DNA of 64,000 nt, taken from positions 885,220 through 949,219 of the forward strand of contig JANVCC010009742.1 in assembly GCA_025345505.1 (NCBI GenBank). Reading direction: 5' to 3'. The DNA comes from Todiramphus chloris collaris (taxonomy: Eukaryota; Chordata; Aves; Coraciiformes; Alcedinidae). The first letter of the stretch is position 1; each line of letters opens with the position of its first letter. Of this stretch, positions 28,388 to 36,467 are shown in pieces. A program made the position numbers and the translations under genes. The notes below the pieces were generated by a model. It was not told the origin of the DNA. It made no database searches and was given only the letters and a program-made list of their open reading frames with translations.

Positions 28388-28864
28388 GTGATTGAAAACA
28401 AACCCGACCTGCGCATTGCGCTCTACCAGCCGGATATTCCGGGCAATACCGGCACGATCCTGCGCATGGCCGCCTGTTTCGGGATCGGGGTCGATCTCAT
28501 CGAGCCCGCGGGCTTCGACGTGTCCGACCGGTCGCTCAAACGCGCCGGGATGGATTACCTCGAACAGGCCGCGCTCACCCGCCATGCCGACTGGCAGCAC
28601 TTCCAGAACTGGCGCCAGGGCGAACAGCGCCGCCTGCTGCTGTTTTCCACCAAGGCGGCTGTGCCCTACACGCAATTCACCTTTCGACAGGGCGACATCC
28701 TGCTGCTTGGACGCGAATCGGCCGGCGTGCCGGATGAGGTGCACCAGTCGGCCGATGCCAGATTGATCATCCCGATGGTGCCGGGGGCGCGGTCGCTCAA
28801 CCTGGCACTGTCCGCGGCCATCGCCACCGGTGAAGCCTTGCGGCAGTTCTCGCTGCCCGCATGA
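28388..28864 (+). CDS. trmL: tRNA (cytidine/uridine-34-2'-O)-methyltransferase
   Basis: A 158-residue SPOUT methyltransferase that methylates the ribose at the wobble base of tRNA-Leu. LRIALYQPDIPGNTGTILRM is motif 1 (with the conserved Asn-Thr-Gly), LLLGRESAGVPDEV motif 2, and IIPMVPGARSLNLALSAAIA motif 3, which forms the deep knot. It is the minimal, single-domain form. The start is GTG (28388). It precedes bc1 genes in related genomes; here two ABC genes lie between. Confidence 0.94.
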   Translation: MIENKPDLRIALYQPDIPGNTGTILRMAACFGIGVDLIEPAGFDVSDRSLKRAGMDYLEQAALTRHADWQHFQNWRQGEQRRLLLFSTKAAVPYTQFTFRQGDILLLGRESAGVPDEVHQSADARLIIPMVPGARSLNLALSAAIATGEALRQFSLPA

Positions 28865-28891
28865 AAAACGCCGGCCATTTCTGACCGGCGT
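28864..28891 (-). terminator. Terminator of the LivJ-type gene
   Basis: The stem ACGCCGGCCA/TGACCGGCGT (one mismatch) is followed on the minus strand by a run of T (28864-28868). It lies between the convergent trmL and the LivJ-type gene. Confidence 0.8.
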
Positions 28892-28913
28892 CCTCATTCA
28901 CCTGACAGGAAGC

Positions 28914-30017
28914 TTACTTGACTTCGGCTGCCTTGCCGTCTTCCCACTTGTAGAGAACGAAGGTCGGCGTCGTCAGATCGCCGGTCTTTGCATAGGTCAG
29001 GTCGCCGACGACGGTCGAAACCGGTGCGCCGGAATGCAGTGCCGCAGCAACCGCTGCCGGATCGGCGGAGCCGGCCTTTTCAATGCCGGCCTTGATGACC
29101 TGCAGCGCCGCATAGGCATTGAGCGTGAAGGCTTCAGCCGGAATGTTCTTGGCCTTCAAAGCTTCCATGATCTTCGCAGCGGATGGGTTCTTTGTCGGAT
29201 CGGCACTGTTGGTGAACAGCGTACCGGCAGCGGCAGCGCCGCCAATGGCCCAATATTCCGTGTTCGACAGGCCTTCGGCACCGATGATCTGGGCCTTGAT
29301 GCCCTGATCCGCAAGCTGGCGGGCAATCAGGCCGCCTTCCGGATGGTAACCGCCGAAATAGATCACGTCGGCTTTTTCCGACTTCAGGCGGGTAATGAGC
29401 GCGCTGTAGTCCTTTTCACCGGCATTGATGCCCTGATCGACAACTTCCTTGACGCCGCCCTTGTTGAGCGTTGCCTTCAGATTGTTGGCCAGACCCGTGC
29501 CATAGGTGTTCTTGTCATAGACAACCGCGACGCGCTTATCCTTGTAGTGCTTGAGAATGTACTGGGCAGCAACTTCAGCCTGCTGGTCATCGCGGCCGCA
29601 GGTGCGGAACACGGTGTCCAGGCCACGCGTCGTCAGATCCGGCGTGGTGGAGGTCGGGGTGATCATCAGGATGCCGTTTTCAGCCAGTACATCGGAAACC
29701 GGCATCGAAACACCTGATGTGACCGGGCCGACCACGAACTTGATGCCTTCGCCGACCACCTGGTTGGCAACCGACACACCCTGCTTCGGCTCACCGGCAT
29801 CATCGAAAAGCTTGATGACGATCTTCTCGCCCTTGATGCCGCCTTCGGCATTGATGGCTTCCGCAGCCGCAGCAACACCGTTCTTCACCTGCATGCCATA
29901 GGCAGCCACAGGGCCGGTTACAGGCGCGATGTTGCCGATGACGATGTCAGCACGGGCGAATGAAGTCATCGCCATGACAGCCGTCAACGCCACGCCAGAG
30001 ATCAACGATAAGCGCAT
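28914..30017 (-). CDS. Branched-chain amino acid ABC transporter substrate-binding protein (LivJ-like)
   Basis: A 367-residue periplasmic protein with a signal peptide ([23 protein letters not shown]). [40 protein letters not shown] and [20 protein letters not shown] are typical of the type I periplasmic-binding fold of Leu/Ile/Val-binding proteins. No permease or ATPase gene is adjacent, so it must serve a transporter encoded elsewhere or act alone. AAGGAGGACACT precedes the ATG; the frame's upstream extension is not used. A CTGACA-17-TAGAAC promoter lies about 70 bp upstream. Confidence 0.93.
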   Translation of the reverse strand: MRLSLISGVALTAVMAMTSFARADIVIGNIAPVTGPVAAYGMQVKNGVAAAAEAINAEGGIKGEKIVIKLFDDAGEPKQGVSVANQVVGEGIKFVVGPVTSGVSMPVSDVLAENGILMITPTSTTPDLTTRGLDTVFRTCGRDDQQAEVAAQYILKHYKDKRVAVVYDKNTYGTGLANNLKATLNKGGVKEVVDQGINAGEKDYSALITRLKSEKADVIYFGGYHPEGGLIARQLADQGIKAQIIGAEGLSNTEYWAIGGAAAAGTLFTNSADPTKNPSAAKIMEALKAKNIPAEAFTLNAYAALQVIKAGIEKAGSADPAAVAAALHSGAPVSTVVGDLTYAKTGDLTTPTFVLYKWEDGKAAEVK

Positions 30018-30083
30018 AGTGTCCTCCTTGAATTTTTTATTGCGCGGATTGCGCGGCCGGAAGATTCTCCGGCGCTGCAAAAA

Positions 30084-30112
30084 GTTCTACTGTCTTTATG
30101 GCAGGCTGTCAG
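30084..30112 (-). promoter_or_regulatory. Candidate promoter of the LivJ-type gene
   Basis: On the minus strand, CTGACA (30107-30112), a 17-bp spacer and TAGAAC (30084-30089). A GCCGGA/TCCGGC hairpin lies in the predicted 5' UTR. Confidence 0.4.
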
Positions 30113-30255
30113 CCACGATTCATGACAATCCTGAATCCATCATTGAAATAATTTGATGCCATTTATGAAGAAAAGTGTTCGGTTGTTGACAATTCACGCC
30201 GGTTTTTCCTGGAAATTCGAGATTTCCGCACGCGCAGCGGTCTTTTCAGCCGATT

Positions 30256-30528
30256 TTAGTCGGCATTGGGCAAACGGCGCATGGTGAATTCGATGATGTC
30301 GCCAGGCCGTTCGTACCAGCTTTCGATTTCCGTCCAGTAGGCTGCTTTCGGGTATTGGTCGAACCACTCCTTCGCCTTCTCCCGGGCGGCAAGACGCGGC
30401 AGGCGGAAGCTCTCGCGGATGAATGCGCCACGCTGCCGGGGGGCTTCGCCCCGGCTTTCCTTCAGCTGCTTGCGCAAGCCGTCGAGCGGCGGCTTGGGAA
30501 AGTGTGTCCTGGGTACTTTGGAGACCAT
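30256..30528 (-). CDS. Conserved hypothetical small protein
   Basis: A 90-residue protein with no domain I can name. MVSKVPRTHFPKPPLDGLRK starts it; the body is rich in Arg, Lys, Glu and Trp (AKEWFDQYPKAAYWTEIESW) and it has no signal or membrane segment. GAAGGGATG precedes the ATG with good spacing, which supports real translation. It is divergent from hemF across about 150 bp. Function unknown. Confidence 0.65.
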   Translation of the reverse strand: MVSKVPRTHFPKPPLDGLRKQLKESRGEAPRQRGAFIRESFRLPRLAAREKAKEWFDQYPKAAYWTEIESWYERPGDIIEFTMRRLPNAD

Positions 30529-30675
30529 TTTGCATCCCTTCCTGAACCCTGTACGGCAGAGAGTAGATCAAACCCCGCCCCGAAAACGAGTCATTTTTTT
30601 GGGATAGCCCAAACACCACCTTCCTTTGCCGCGCCCCGGATGTGATAAAGTATACAGCAAGAAGGATTCGCTAAT

Positions 30676-31590
30676 ATGGACCGCCCGGATATTCCCGCCA
30701 TCCTGCCCGAAGCACTTGAAGACAAGAAGACAGCCGCCACCGCGTGGTTTGCCGAATTGCGCGACAAGATTTGCGCCAGTTTCGAGCAACTCGAGGACGA
30801 TCTGGAAGGCCCTCTCTCCGACCGGCCGGCGGGCCGTTTCATACAGACGCCATGGCAGCGCGACGAAGGCAATGGCGGCGGCGGGATCATGTCCATCATG
30901 CATGGCCGGGTCTTCGAGAAGGTCGGGGTTCACACCTCCACCGTCCATGGCGAATTTTCCCAGGAATTCCGTAAGCAGATACCCGGTGCGGATGAAGATC
31001 CGCGCTTCTGGGCCTCGGGCATCTCGCTGATTGCCCATCCGCAGAACCCGTTCGTCCCGGCAGTGCACATGAACACGCGCATGGTTGTCACCACCCGCCA
31101 GTGGTTCGGCGGCGGCGCTGACCTGACGCCGGTTCTCGACCGCAAACGGACACAGGAAGACCCGGATACCGCCGCCTTCCACAAGGCGATGAAATTCGTC
31201 TGCGACAAGCATGCGGCGGTCGCCAACCACGAGAAATTCAAGGACTGGTGCGACGAGTATTTTTATCTGCCGCACCGCAAGGAGCCGCGCGGCACGGGCG
31301 GCATTTTCTATGACTGGCTGCATTCTTCCGACGAAAATGGCGGCTGGGATGCCGACTTTGCCTTCACCCGCGACGTCGGCCGGGCCTTTTCGGTGGTCTA
31401 CCCCTATCTCGTCCGGCAGAATTTCAACCGGGACTGGAGTTCCGAAGACCGGCAGGAACAGCTGGTCCGGCGCGGACGCTACGTTGAATTCAACCTGCTC
31501 TACGACCGCGGCACGATCTTCGGCCTGAAGACCGGCGGCAACGTGGATTCGATCCTTTCGTCCATGCCGCCAACGGTCAAATGGCCGTGA
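30676..31590 (+). CDS. hemF: Oxygen-dependent coproporphyrinogen III oxidase
   Basis: A 304-residue enzyme that converts coproporphyrinogen III to protoporphyrinogen IX with O2, in haem synthesis. [60 protein letters not shown] and [20 protein letters not shown] are the family blocks with the catalytic His and Asp. Length is standard. AGAAGGATT precedes the ATG. No FixK/FnrL box (TTGAT-N4-ATCAA) was seen upstream, although anaerobic control of haem genes is common in the order. Confidence 0.96.
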   Translation: MDRPDIPAILPEALEDKKTAATAWFAELRDKICASFEQLEDDLEGPLSDRPAGRFIQTPWQRDEGNGGGGIMSIMHGRVFEKVGVHTSTVHGEFSQEFRKQIPGADEDPRFWASGISLIAHPQNPFVPAVHMNTRMVVTTRQWFGGGADLTPVLDRKRTQEDPDTAAFHKAMKFVCDKHAAVANHEKFKDWCDEYFYLPHRKEPRGTGGIFYDWLHSSDENGGWDADFAFTRDVGRAFSVVYPYLVRQNFNRDWSSEDRQEQLVRRGRYVEFNLLYDRGTIFGLKTGGNVDSILSSMPPTVKWP

Positions 31591-31714
31591 TGTGATTTTT
31601 TCAGGGATCAATCCCGGCTTTCATGCGTTATGGTGCTGCCGGTACGGTATCTGAAGCCGTATCTCGATGGAGAGGGCTCGCGTCGCACCGGGCCCACAAC
31701 AGGGAGAAAAGGCC

Positions 31715-31897
31715 ATGAAAGAACTTCATTGCATCGTTCCCGGTTGCCAGTGGCATACCCGTCACGACACCGAAGCCGAGATCATCCGCCGCGCCACCGA
31801 GCACCTTCGCGAAACCCACGGCGAAACGGCCATCCGCGAAGCCATGCTCGAAACGATCAAGGCCAATATCCAGCCTGAAAAGGGCAAGGCTGCTTAG
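31715..31897 (+). CDS. DUF1059 domain protein
   Basis: A 60-residue protein. MKELHCIVPGCQWHTRHDTE holds the two Cys and two His of the conserved N-terminal motif, which could bind a metal, followed by AEIIRRATEHLRETHGETAI. Members of DUF1059 are small, single-domain and of unknown function. AGGGAGAAAAGG precedes the ATG. Its TAG stop overlaps the TAA stop of convergent cca within TTAG. Confidence 0.85.
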   Translation: MKELHCIVPGCQWHTRHDTEAEIIRRATEHLRETHGETAIREAMLETIKANIQPEKGKAA

Positions 31898-33162
31898 ACA
31901 GGCTTTCCTGTCAGGTCGGGAATTCTGGCAAGCAGTTCATCACGGTCCAGCTTAAAGCCCGAGTCAATCCAAGCATCCTCGAGCGCGCGGTGCAGCTTGC
32001 CCACGTCGGGGCCCTTTTCCAGACCGGCAGCGATGAGATCGCCGCCGGAAACGGGGAATTTGGGCTTCTCATACTGTCCGGCAAATTCCAGCAATTTTGA
32101 CAGATGACCGGCACGCATCATGGCGGCATTGTCGTTGAGCGCTTCCATGCGCGCTGAAACCAGCGCAAGGCGCAGGCGGTCCATCATGCCCTGCCGGTCG
32201 CTGCGATAAAGCCGCTTGGCAAAACCCGCCTCGGAAATTTCGGCATTGGGCAGGACGGCACCAGCCCAGGCTTCCAGCCGCTCGCGCTCCTGATTGGAAA
32301 GCTTGAGGCGCACCGCCATGGCATGGATGCGCTCCGCATCGGGCGGGATCATGCTGGCAAGGCGCAGCAGCGGATCAGCCGGCCAGCCAAGTTCCTTTTC
32401 CGTTTTGACGAGACCGTGGATCGCATCGATGCCCCATTTCTCGCTCTCGGGCAGAACCGCGGTCAGCACGCCCGCCTGACGCATCCACAGCAGGGCGCGC
32501 GAAGGATCCGGCGCCGCCAGCATCTTCTTCAGCTCCGACCAGATGCGCTCCGCCGACAGCTGTGCCAGACCGTCCTTCAGGCGGGCACAGGCCTTCAGGC
32601 CTTCGCTCTCTGGACGGCCATGGCCATACCAGGCAAAAAACCGGAAGAAGCGCAGGATGCGCAGGTAATCCTCGCGGATGCGCTGTTCCGCATCGCCGAT
32701 GAAGCGCAGGGTCCGGCTTTCAATATCGGCAAGACCGCCGACCAGATCGACGATCGTGCCATCCGCTTCGACGTAGAGCGCATTGATGGTGAAATCGCGC
32801 CGGTCCGCATCGACCTGCCAGTCGCGGCCGAAGGCTACGGCTGCATGGCGCCCGTCAGTCTCGACATCGGCGCGCAGCGTGGTCACCTCGAACGGCCGCT
32901 TGTCGGCGACAACGGTCACCGTGCCATGGCTGATACCGGTCGGCACGGTCTTGAACCCCGCCGCCTGCGCCCGGTGAATCGTTTCATCCGGCACACAGGT
33001 GGTTGCGATATCGAGATCGGACACCTCCTGCCCGAGGAGCGCATTGCGCACCGCGCCGCCGACAATGCGCGCGCCCTCGCCATCGGCGGAAAGGGCGGCG
33101 AGCAGCCTTTGCAAAGCCTCGTTCTTCAGCCATGGGGCCTTGCCGGCAATCGATACTGTCAT
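31894..33162 (-). CDS. cca: CCA tRNA nucleotidyltransferase / poly(A) polymerase family
   Basis: A 422-residue class II nucleotidyltransferase. RIVGGAVRNALLGQEVSDLD carries the GG and DxD motifs, RRDFTINALYVEADG is motif C and EDYLRILRFFRFFAWYG motif E, with a helical C-terminal RNA-binding domain. It adds or repairs the 3'-CCA of tRNA; a poly(A) polymerase role cannot be excluded. The ATG at 33162 lies just after the NUDIX stop; a TTG at 33168 overlaps it. Last gene of DUF1285-NUDIX-cca. Confidence 0.94.
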   Translation of the reverse strand: MTVSIAGKAPWLKNEALQRLLAALSADGEGARIVGGAVRNALLGQEVSDLDIATTCVPDETIHRAQAAGFKTVPTGISHGTVTVVADKRPFEVTTLRADVETDGRHAAVAFGRDWQVDADRRDFTINALYVEADGTIVDLVGGLADIESRTLRFIGDAEQRIREDYLRILRFFRFFAWYGHGRPESEGLKACARLKDGLAQLSAERIWSELKKMLAAPDPSRALLWMRQAGVLTAVLPESEKWGIDAIHGLVKTEKELGWPADPLLRLASMIPPDAERIHAMAVRLKLSNQERERLEAWAGAVLPNAEISEAGFAKRLYRSDRQGMMDRLRLALVSARMEALNDNAAMMRAGHLSKLLEFAGQYEKPKFPVSGGDLIAAGLEKGPDVGKLHRALEDAWIDSGFKLDRDELLARIPDLTGKPV

Positions 33163-33164
33163 GC

Positions 33165-33806
33165 TCAAGAATAGAGCCTTTCATAAAGTGTGCGGATGAT
33201 GCCCGCCGTAACGCCCCAGATGAAGCGGTCGCCGAACGGCATCGTATAATAGAAGCGTTCCTTGTCCTGCCATATCCGGCTTTCCCTGCGGTGGTTGGCA
33301 GGATTCATCAGAAAGGACAATGGCACTTCGAACACATCGGCGACCTCATCCGGATTGGGCGTCAGGTCGAAGGGCGGATGAACGAGCCCAAGCACCGGGG
33401 TGATGGAATAGCCCGTCGTGGTGAGATAGCGCGGCAGACGGCCGAGCAGCTCGACATGCCGCCCTTCCAGACCGATCTCCTCATGCGCTTCCCGCAGCGC
33501 CGCCTTTTCCGGCTGGAAATCGTCTTCCGGATCGATGGCGCCGCCGGGAAACGCCACCTGGCCCGAATGCTTGCGCATGTTGGCATTGCGCAGTGTGAGA
33601 ATGACGCCCGCTTCATCCCCGTGATCGACGATGGGGATCAGCACCGCCGCCTCGCGCAGTTTGGTCGCCGCGATCAGGGCATCGAGGTCGGGATTGAGCA
33701 GGTGGTCGCCATGATCGATGCTCAGCGTCTCATGGCCCTTCGCCGCGACGCGCTGCGCAAAGGCCCGGGCGGAAAAGCCGTCATCCCTCAATACTGTCTG
33801 GTTCAT
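33165..33806 (-). CDS. NUDIX hydrolase, CoA pyrophosphatase type
   Basis: A 213-residue protein. The NUDIX box is GGAIDPEDDFQPEKAALREA followed by HEEIGLEG, with all catalytic residues, and it is preceded by LRNANMRKHSGQVAFPG, the element that marks NudL/CoA diphosphatases (Nudt7-like). It probably splits CoA into phosphopantetheine and 3',5'-ADP. Start ATG 33806 overlaps the DUF1285 stop by 4 nt (ATGA), and its own stop abuts cca, so the three are one operon. Confidence 0.92.
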   Translation of the reverse strand: MNQTVLRDDGFSARAFAQRVAAKGHETLSIDHGDHLLNPDLDALIAATKLREAAVLIPIVDHGDEAGVILTLRNANMRKHSGQVAFPGGAIDPEDDFQPEKAALREAHEEIGLEGRHVELLGRLPRYLTTTGYSITPVLGLVHPPFDLTPNPDEVADVFEVPLSFLMNPANHRRESRIWQDKERFYYTMPFGDRFIWGVTAGIIRTLYERLYS

Positions 33807-34411
33807 AGGCTTTGCTCTTCCAGTTCGCCCGACGGCATGATCGGAAAGACCGTACCGCCGGAACGCACGGCAAACATGGATTTGCCGCCGACGACGATAT
33901 CTTCGCCATGGCTGACCAGTTCGTACATGACCGGGCGGGCCAGCAGCGCTTCCAGCCGTCCGCGCACCAGCACATAGGGCTTAAGCCCGCCATTGGCCGG
34001 ATCGATGACAAAGCGCAGGGGATTGTCGGCATTAGCCTCGACGATATCGCCGACATTGGTGCGGAAGGTCATGACCTGATCGGCGCCCTCGCCCGATACA
34101 TTAAGCTCGACACCAAGGAAGGGCGCATCCTCGACGCGGATACCGACTTTCTCGACGGGCGTGACCAGATAGGTCTTGCCATCGGCATCCCGGCGCAGCA
34201 CCGTGGAGAACAGCCGGACCAGCGGTGCGCGGCCGATGGGTGTTCCCATGTAGAACCAGGTGCCATCAGCCTTGATCTCCATATCGAGATCGCCGCAGAA
34301 GTCGGGGTTCCACTTTTCCACCGGCGGCAAGCCCTTGCCTTGCGCCGCGGCGCGCGAAATCAGCGCTTCAAGCCCTGCCGCATCGCGCAACGTGCCCTCT
34401 GACTGTGCCAT
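33803..34411 (-). CDS. DUF1285 domain protein
   Basis: A 202-residue protein of DUF1285. LPPVEKWNPDFCGDLDMEIK, GTWFYMGTPIGRAPLVRLFS and YLVTPVEKVGIRVEDAPFLG are the conserved blocks. Function unknown; in alphaproteobacteria it is regularly next to a NUDIX hydrolase and cca, as here. The start at 34411 is chosen for the AAGGTCTTGGT upstream; a GTG at 34438 is possible. Cytosolic by lack of signal or membrane segment. Confidence 0.88.
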   Translation of the reverse strand: MAQSEGTLRDAAGLEALISRAAAQGKGLPPVEKWNPDFCGDLDMEIKADGTWFYMGTPIGRAPLVRLFSTVLRRDADGKTYLVTPVEKVGIRVEDAPFLGVELNVSGEGADQVMTFRTNVGDIVEANADNPLRFVIDPANGGLKPYVLVRGRLEALLARPVMYELVSHGEDIVVGGKSMFAVRSGGTVFPIMPSGELEEQSL

Positions 34412-34460
34412 ACCAAGACCTTTTTGTTCATTCGTCACGAAATAGTCACCGTTAAACCGC

Positions 34461-34488
34461 TTGTCTGCATGTCATAGTGATCTAGACT
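34461..34488 (+). promoter_or_regulatory. Candidate promoter of the MoxR cluster
   Basis: TTGTCT (34461-34466), a 16-bp spacer and TAGACT (34483-34488), about 55 bp before the MoxR start and directed into it. Confidence 0.4.
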
Positions 34489-34545
34489 CATTTAAGTGTG
34501 AAGCTGACCATAAACCAGCTCCGCAGGCCAGAGACGAGGTAAACC

Positions 34546-34793
34546 ATGACAATCATCAAAACCGGGGAACCGTCCGATCCGAAGGCCATGATCGCAGAGG
34601 CCGAAAAGGCTCTGGCCGATATCTCCAGGGTACGCGCTGCCGTCGGCACTGTCATCTTCGGCCAGGAAAGCGTGATCGAGCGCACGCTCGTCGCGCTGCT
34701 TGCCGGCGGCCATGCCCTGCTCGTCGGCGTTCCCGGCCTTGCCAAGACCAAGCTGGTCGAAACCCTCGGCACGGTGCTTGGCCTCGACGAGCG

Positions 34794-34824
<31 letters not shown>

Positions 34825-35553
34825 TCGGACATTATCGGCTCGGAAGTCATGGAACAGGACGATCACGGCAAACGCTCGTTCCGCTATGTCAAAGGCCCGA
34901 TCTTCGCGCAGCTGCTGATGGCCGACGAAATCAACCGCGCCTCGCCGCGCACCCAGTCGGCCCTGCTCCAGTCCATGCAGGAATACCATGTAACCGTTGC
35001 CGGTGAACGGCACGACCTGCCCGCGCCGTTCCATGTACTGGCGACGCAAAATCCGCTGGAGCAGGAAGGCACCTATCCCCTGCCCGAGGCGCAGCTTGAC
35101 CGCTTTCTCATGCAGATCGATATCCTTTATCCGGAGCTGGAGGCGGAGCGCCGCGTCCTTCTCGAAACCACCGGCACCTCGGAAGCCCGGGCGGCCAAGA
35201 CCATCACTGCCGAGCGCCTGCGCGAAATGCAGCAGCTGATCCGCCGGATTCCCGTGGCGGAAGGCGTTGTCGAGGCCATCCTCAAGCTCGTGCGTTCGGC
35301 CCGCCCCGGTGCGGACAACGATATCGCGCAAAAATTCATCGCCTGGGGCCCCGGCCCCCGTGCGAGCCAGGCGCTGATGCTGTGCGCCCGCGCCCGCGCG
35401 CTCTATGACGGGCGTCTCGCGCCGTCGATTGACGATGTCAGGGCGCTGGCCGAGCCGGTTCTGCAGCACCGCATGGCACTGACCTTCGCCGCGCGCGCCG
35501 ACGGCATGAATGTGCGCGAGGTCATCGCCAATCTGACCAAGGCCGCACTCTGA
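34546..35553 (+). CDS. MoxR family AAA+ ATPase
   Basis: A 335-residue AAA+ protein. Walker A is GVPGLAKTK (61-69), Walker B and sensor region LLMADEINRASPRTQSALLQ, and VLATQNPLEQEGTYPLPEAQ is the MoxR signature with the sensor 1 Asn. MoxR ATPases act as chaperones for the assembly of complexes or activation of partners with vWA domains. GACGAGGTAAACC precedes the ATG. First of four packed genes (MoxR, DUF58, DUF4159 membrane protein, second membrane protein). Confidence 0.94.
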
Positions 35554-36467
35554 TGGCAGCCATCGGCGCGCAGGTCCAGAAGACCGCGACACGCGAGGCG
35601 CTGGCGCGTGCACGCCAGCGCGCCGCGTTGTTGCCCGATCTTCTGGTCGAAGCCCGCCGCATTGCCAACACCACGAATACCGGCTGGCATGGCCGCCGCA
35701 AGAGCGGCGTCGGCGAGACGTTCTGGCAGTTCCGGCCCTACACGGACGGCGAAGCCATCGCGCGCATCGACTGGCGCCGTTCGGCGCGCGATGACCGCAC
35801 CTATGTCAGGGATCAGGAATGGGAAGCCGCCCATACGGTCTGGCTGTGGGCCGATTCCTCGGCCTCCATGCTCTACAAATCGGATATGGCGCAGGTGTCG
35901 AAGGAATCGCGCGCGCTTGTGCTTACCCTAGCATTGGCCGAACTTTTGTCGCGCAGCGGCGAGCGCATCGCCTTTCCCGACGTGACCGATCCGACCTCCG
36001 CCGCCAATGGCGCGGAGCGGTTGGCGGTTGCGCTCTCGCATGTCATCGATCTGCCGAAGCAACCGGATTTCAGCAAGGTCCGGCGCTTTTCCGATGTGGT
36101 GCTGGTCAGCGATTTTCTCGAGCCGGTCAGCGAGACCCTTGCCCTGCTCGAGCAGATTGCCCAGCGCGGCGCCCGCGCGCATCTGGTCGAAATCTACGAT
36201 CCGGCCGAAGCGGATTTCCCCTACAAGCGGCGCACGGAATTCGTCGATCCGGAATCCGGCGCGATGCTGACCGTCGGCCGGGCGCAGGACTATGCCGAGG
36301 AATACAAGCGCCTGTTCCTTGCACGGCGTGAAACACTCAGCGCCTATTGCCGCCGGATCGGCTGGAGCTACACCGCCAACCGCACCGACCGTCTTGCCTC
36401 CGAAGCGCTGGTTTCCGTGCATCTGAACATGACCGCCGATGCCGGGTATCAGAGGACGGGCCTATGA
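35553..36467 (+). CDS. DUF58 domain protein
   Basis: A 304-residue soluble protein. GWHGRRKSGVGETFWQFRPY, GEAIARIDWRRSARDDRTYV and REQEWE-like RDQEWEAAHTVWLWADSSAS form the DUF58 core, in which the last stretch is a vWA-like metal-binding site (DSSAS). Proteins of this family are the usual partners of MoxR ATPases. Its ATG overlaps the MoxR TGA by one base, and its TGA overlaps the next ATG. Confidence 0.92.
   Translation: MAAIGAQVQKTATREALARARQRAALLPDLLVEARRIANTTNTGWHGRRKSGVGETFWQFRPYTDGEAIARIDWRRSARDDRTYVRDQEWEAAHTVWLWADSSASMLYKSDMAQVSKESRALVLTLALAELLSRSGERIAFPDVTDPTSAANGAERLAVALSHVIDLPKQPDFSKVRRFSDVVLVSDFLEPVSETLALLEQIAQRGARAHLVEIYDPAEADFPYKRRTEFVDPESGAMLTVGRAQDYAEEYKRLFLARRETLSAYCRRIGWSYTANRTDRLASEALVSVHLNMTADAGYQRTGL

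Noticed and set aside
28046-28395. Short frames between the ABC exporter and trmL genes
   Set aside because: Several frames overlap each other, none has a ribosome binding site or recognisable motif.
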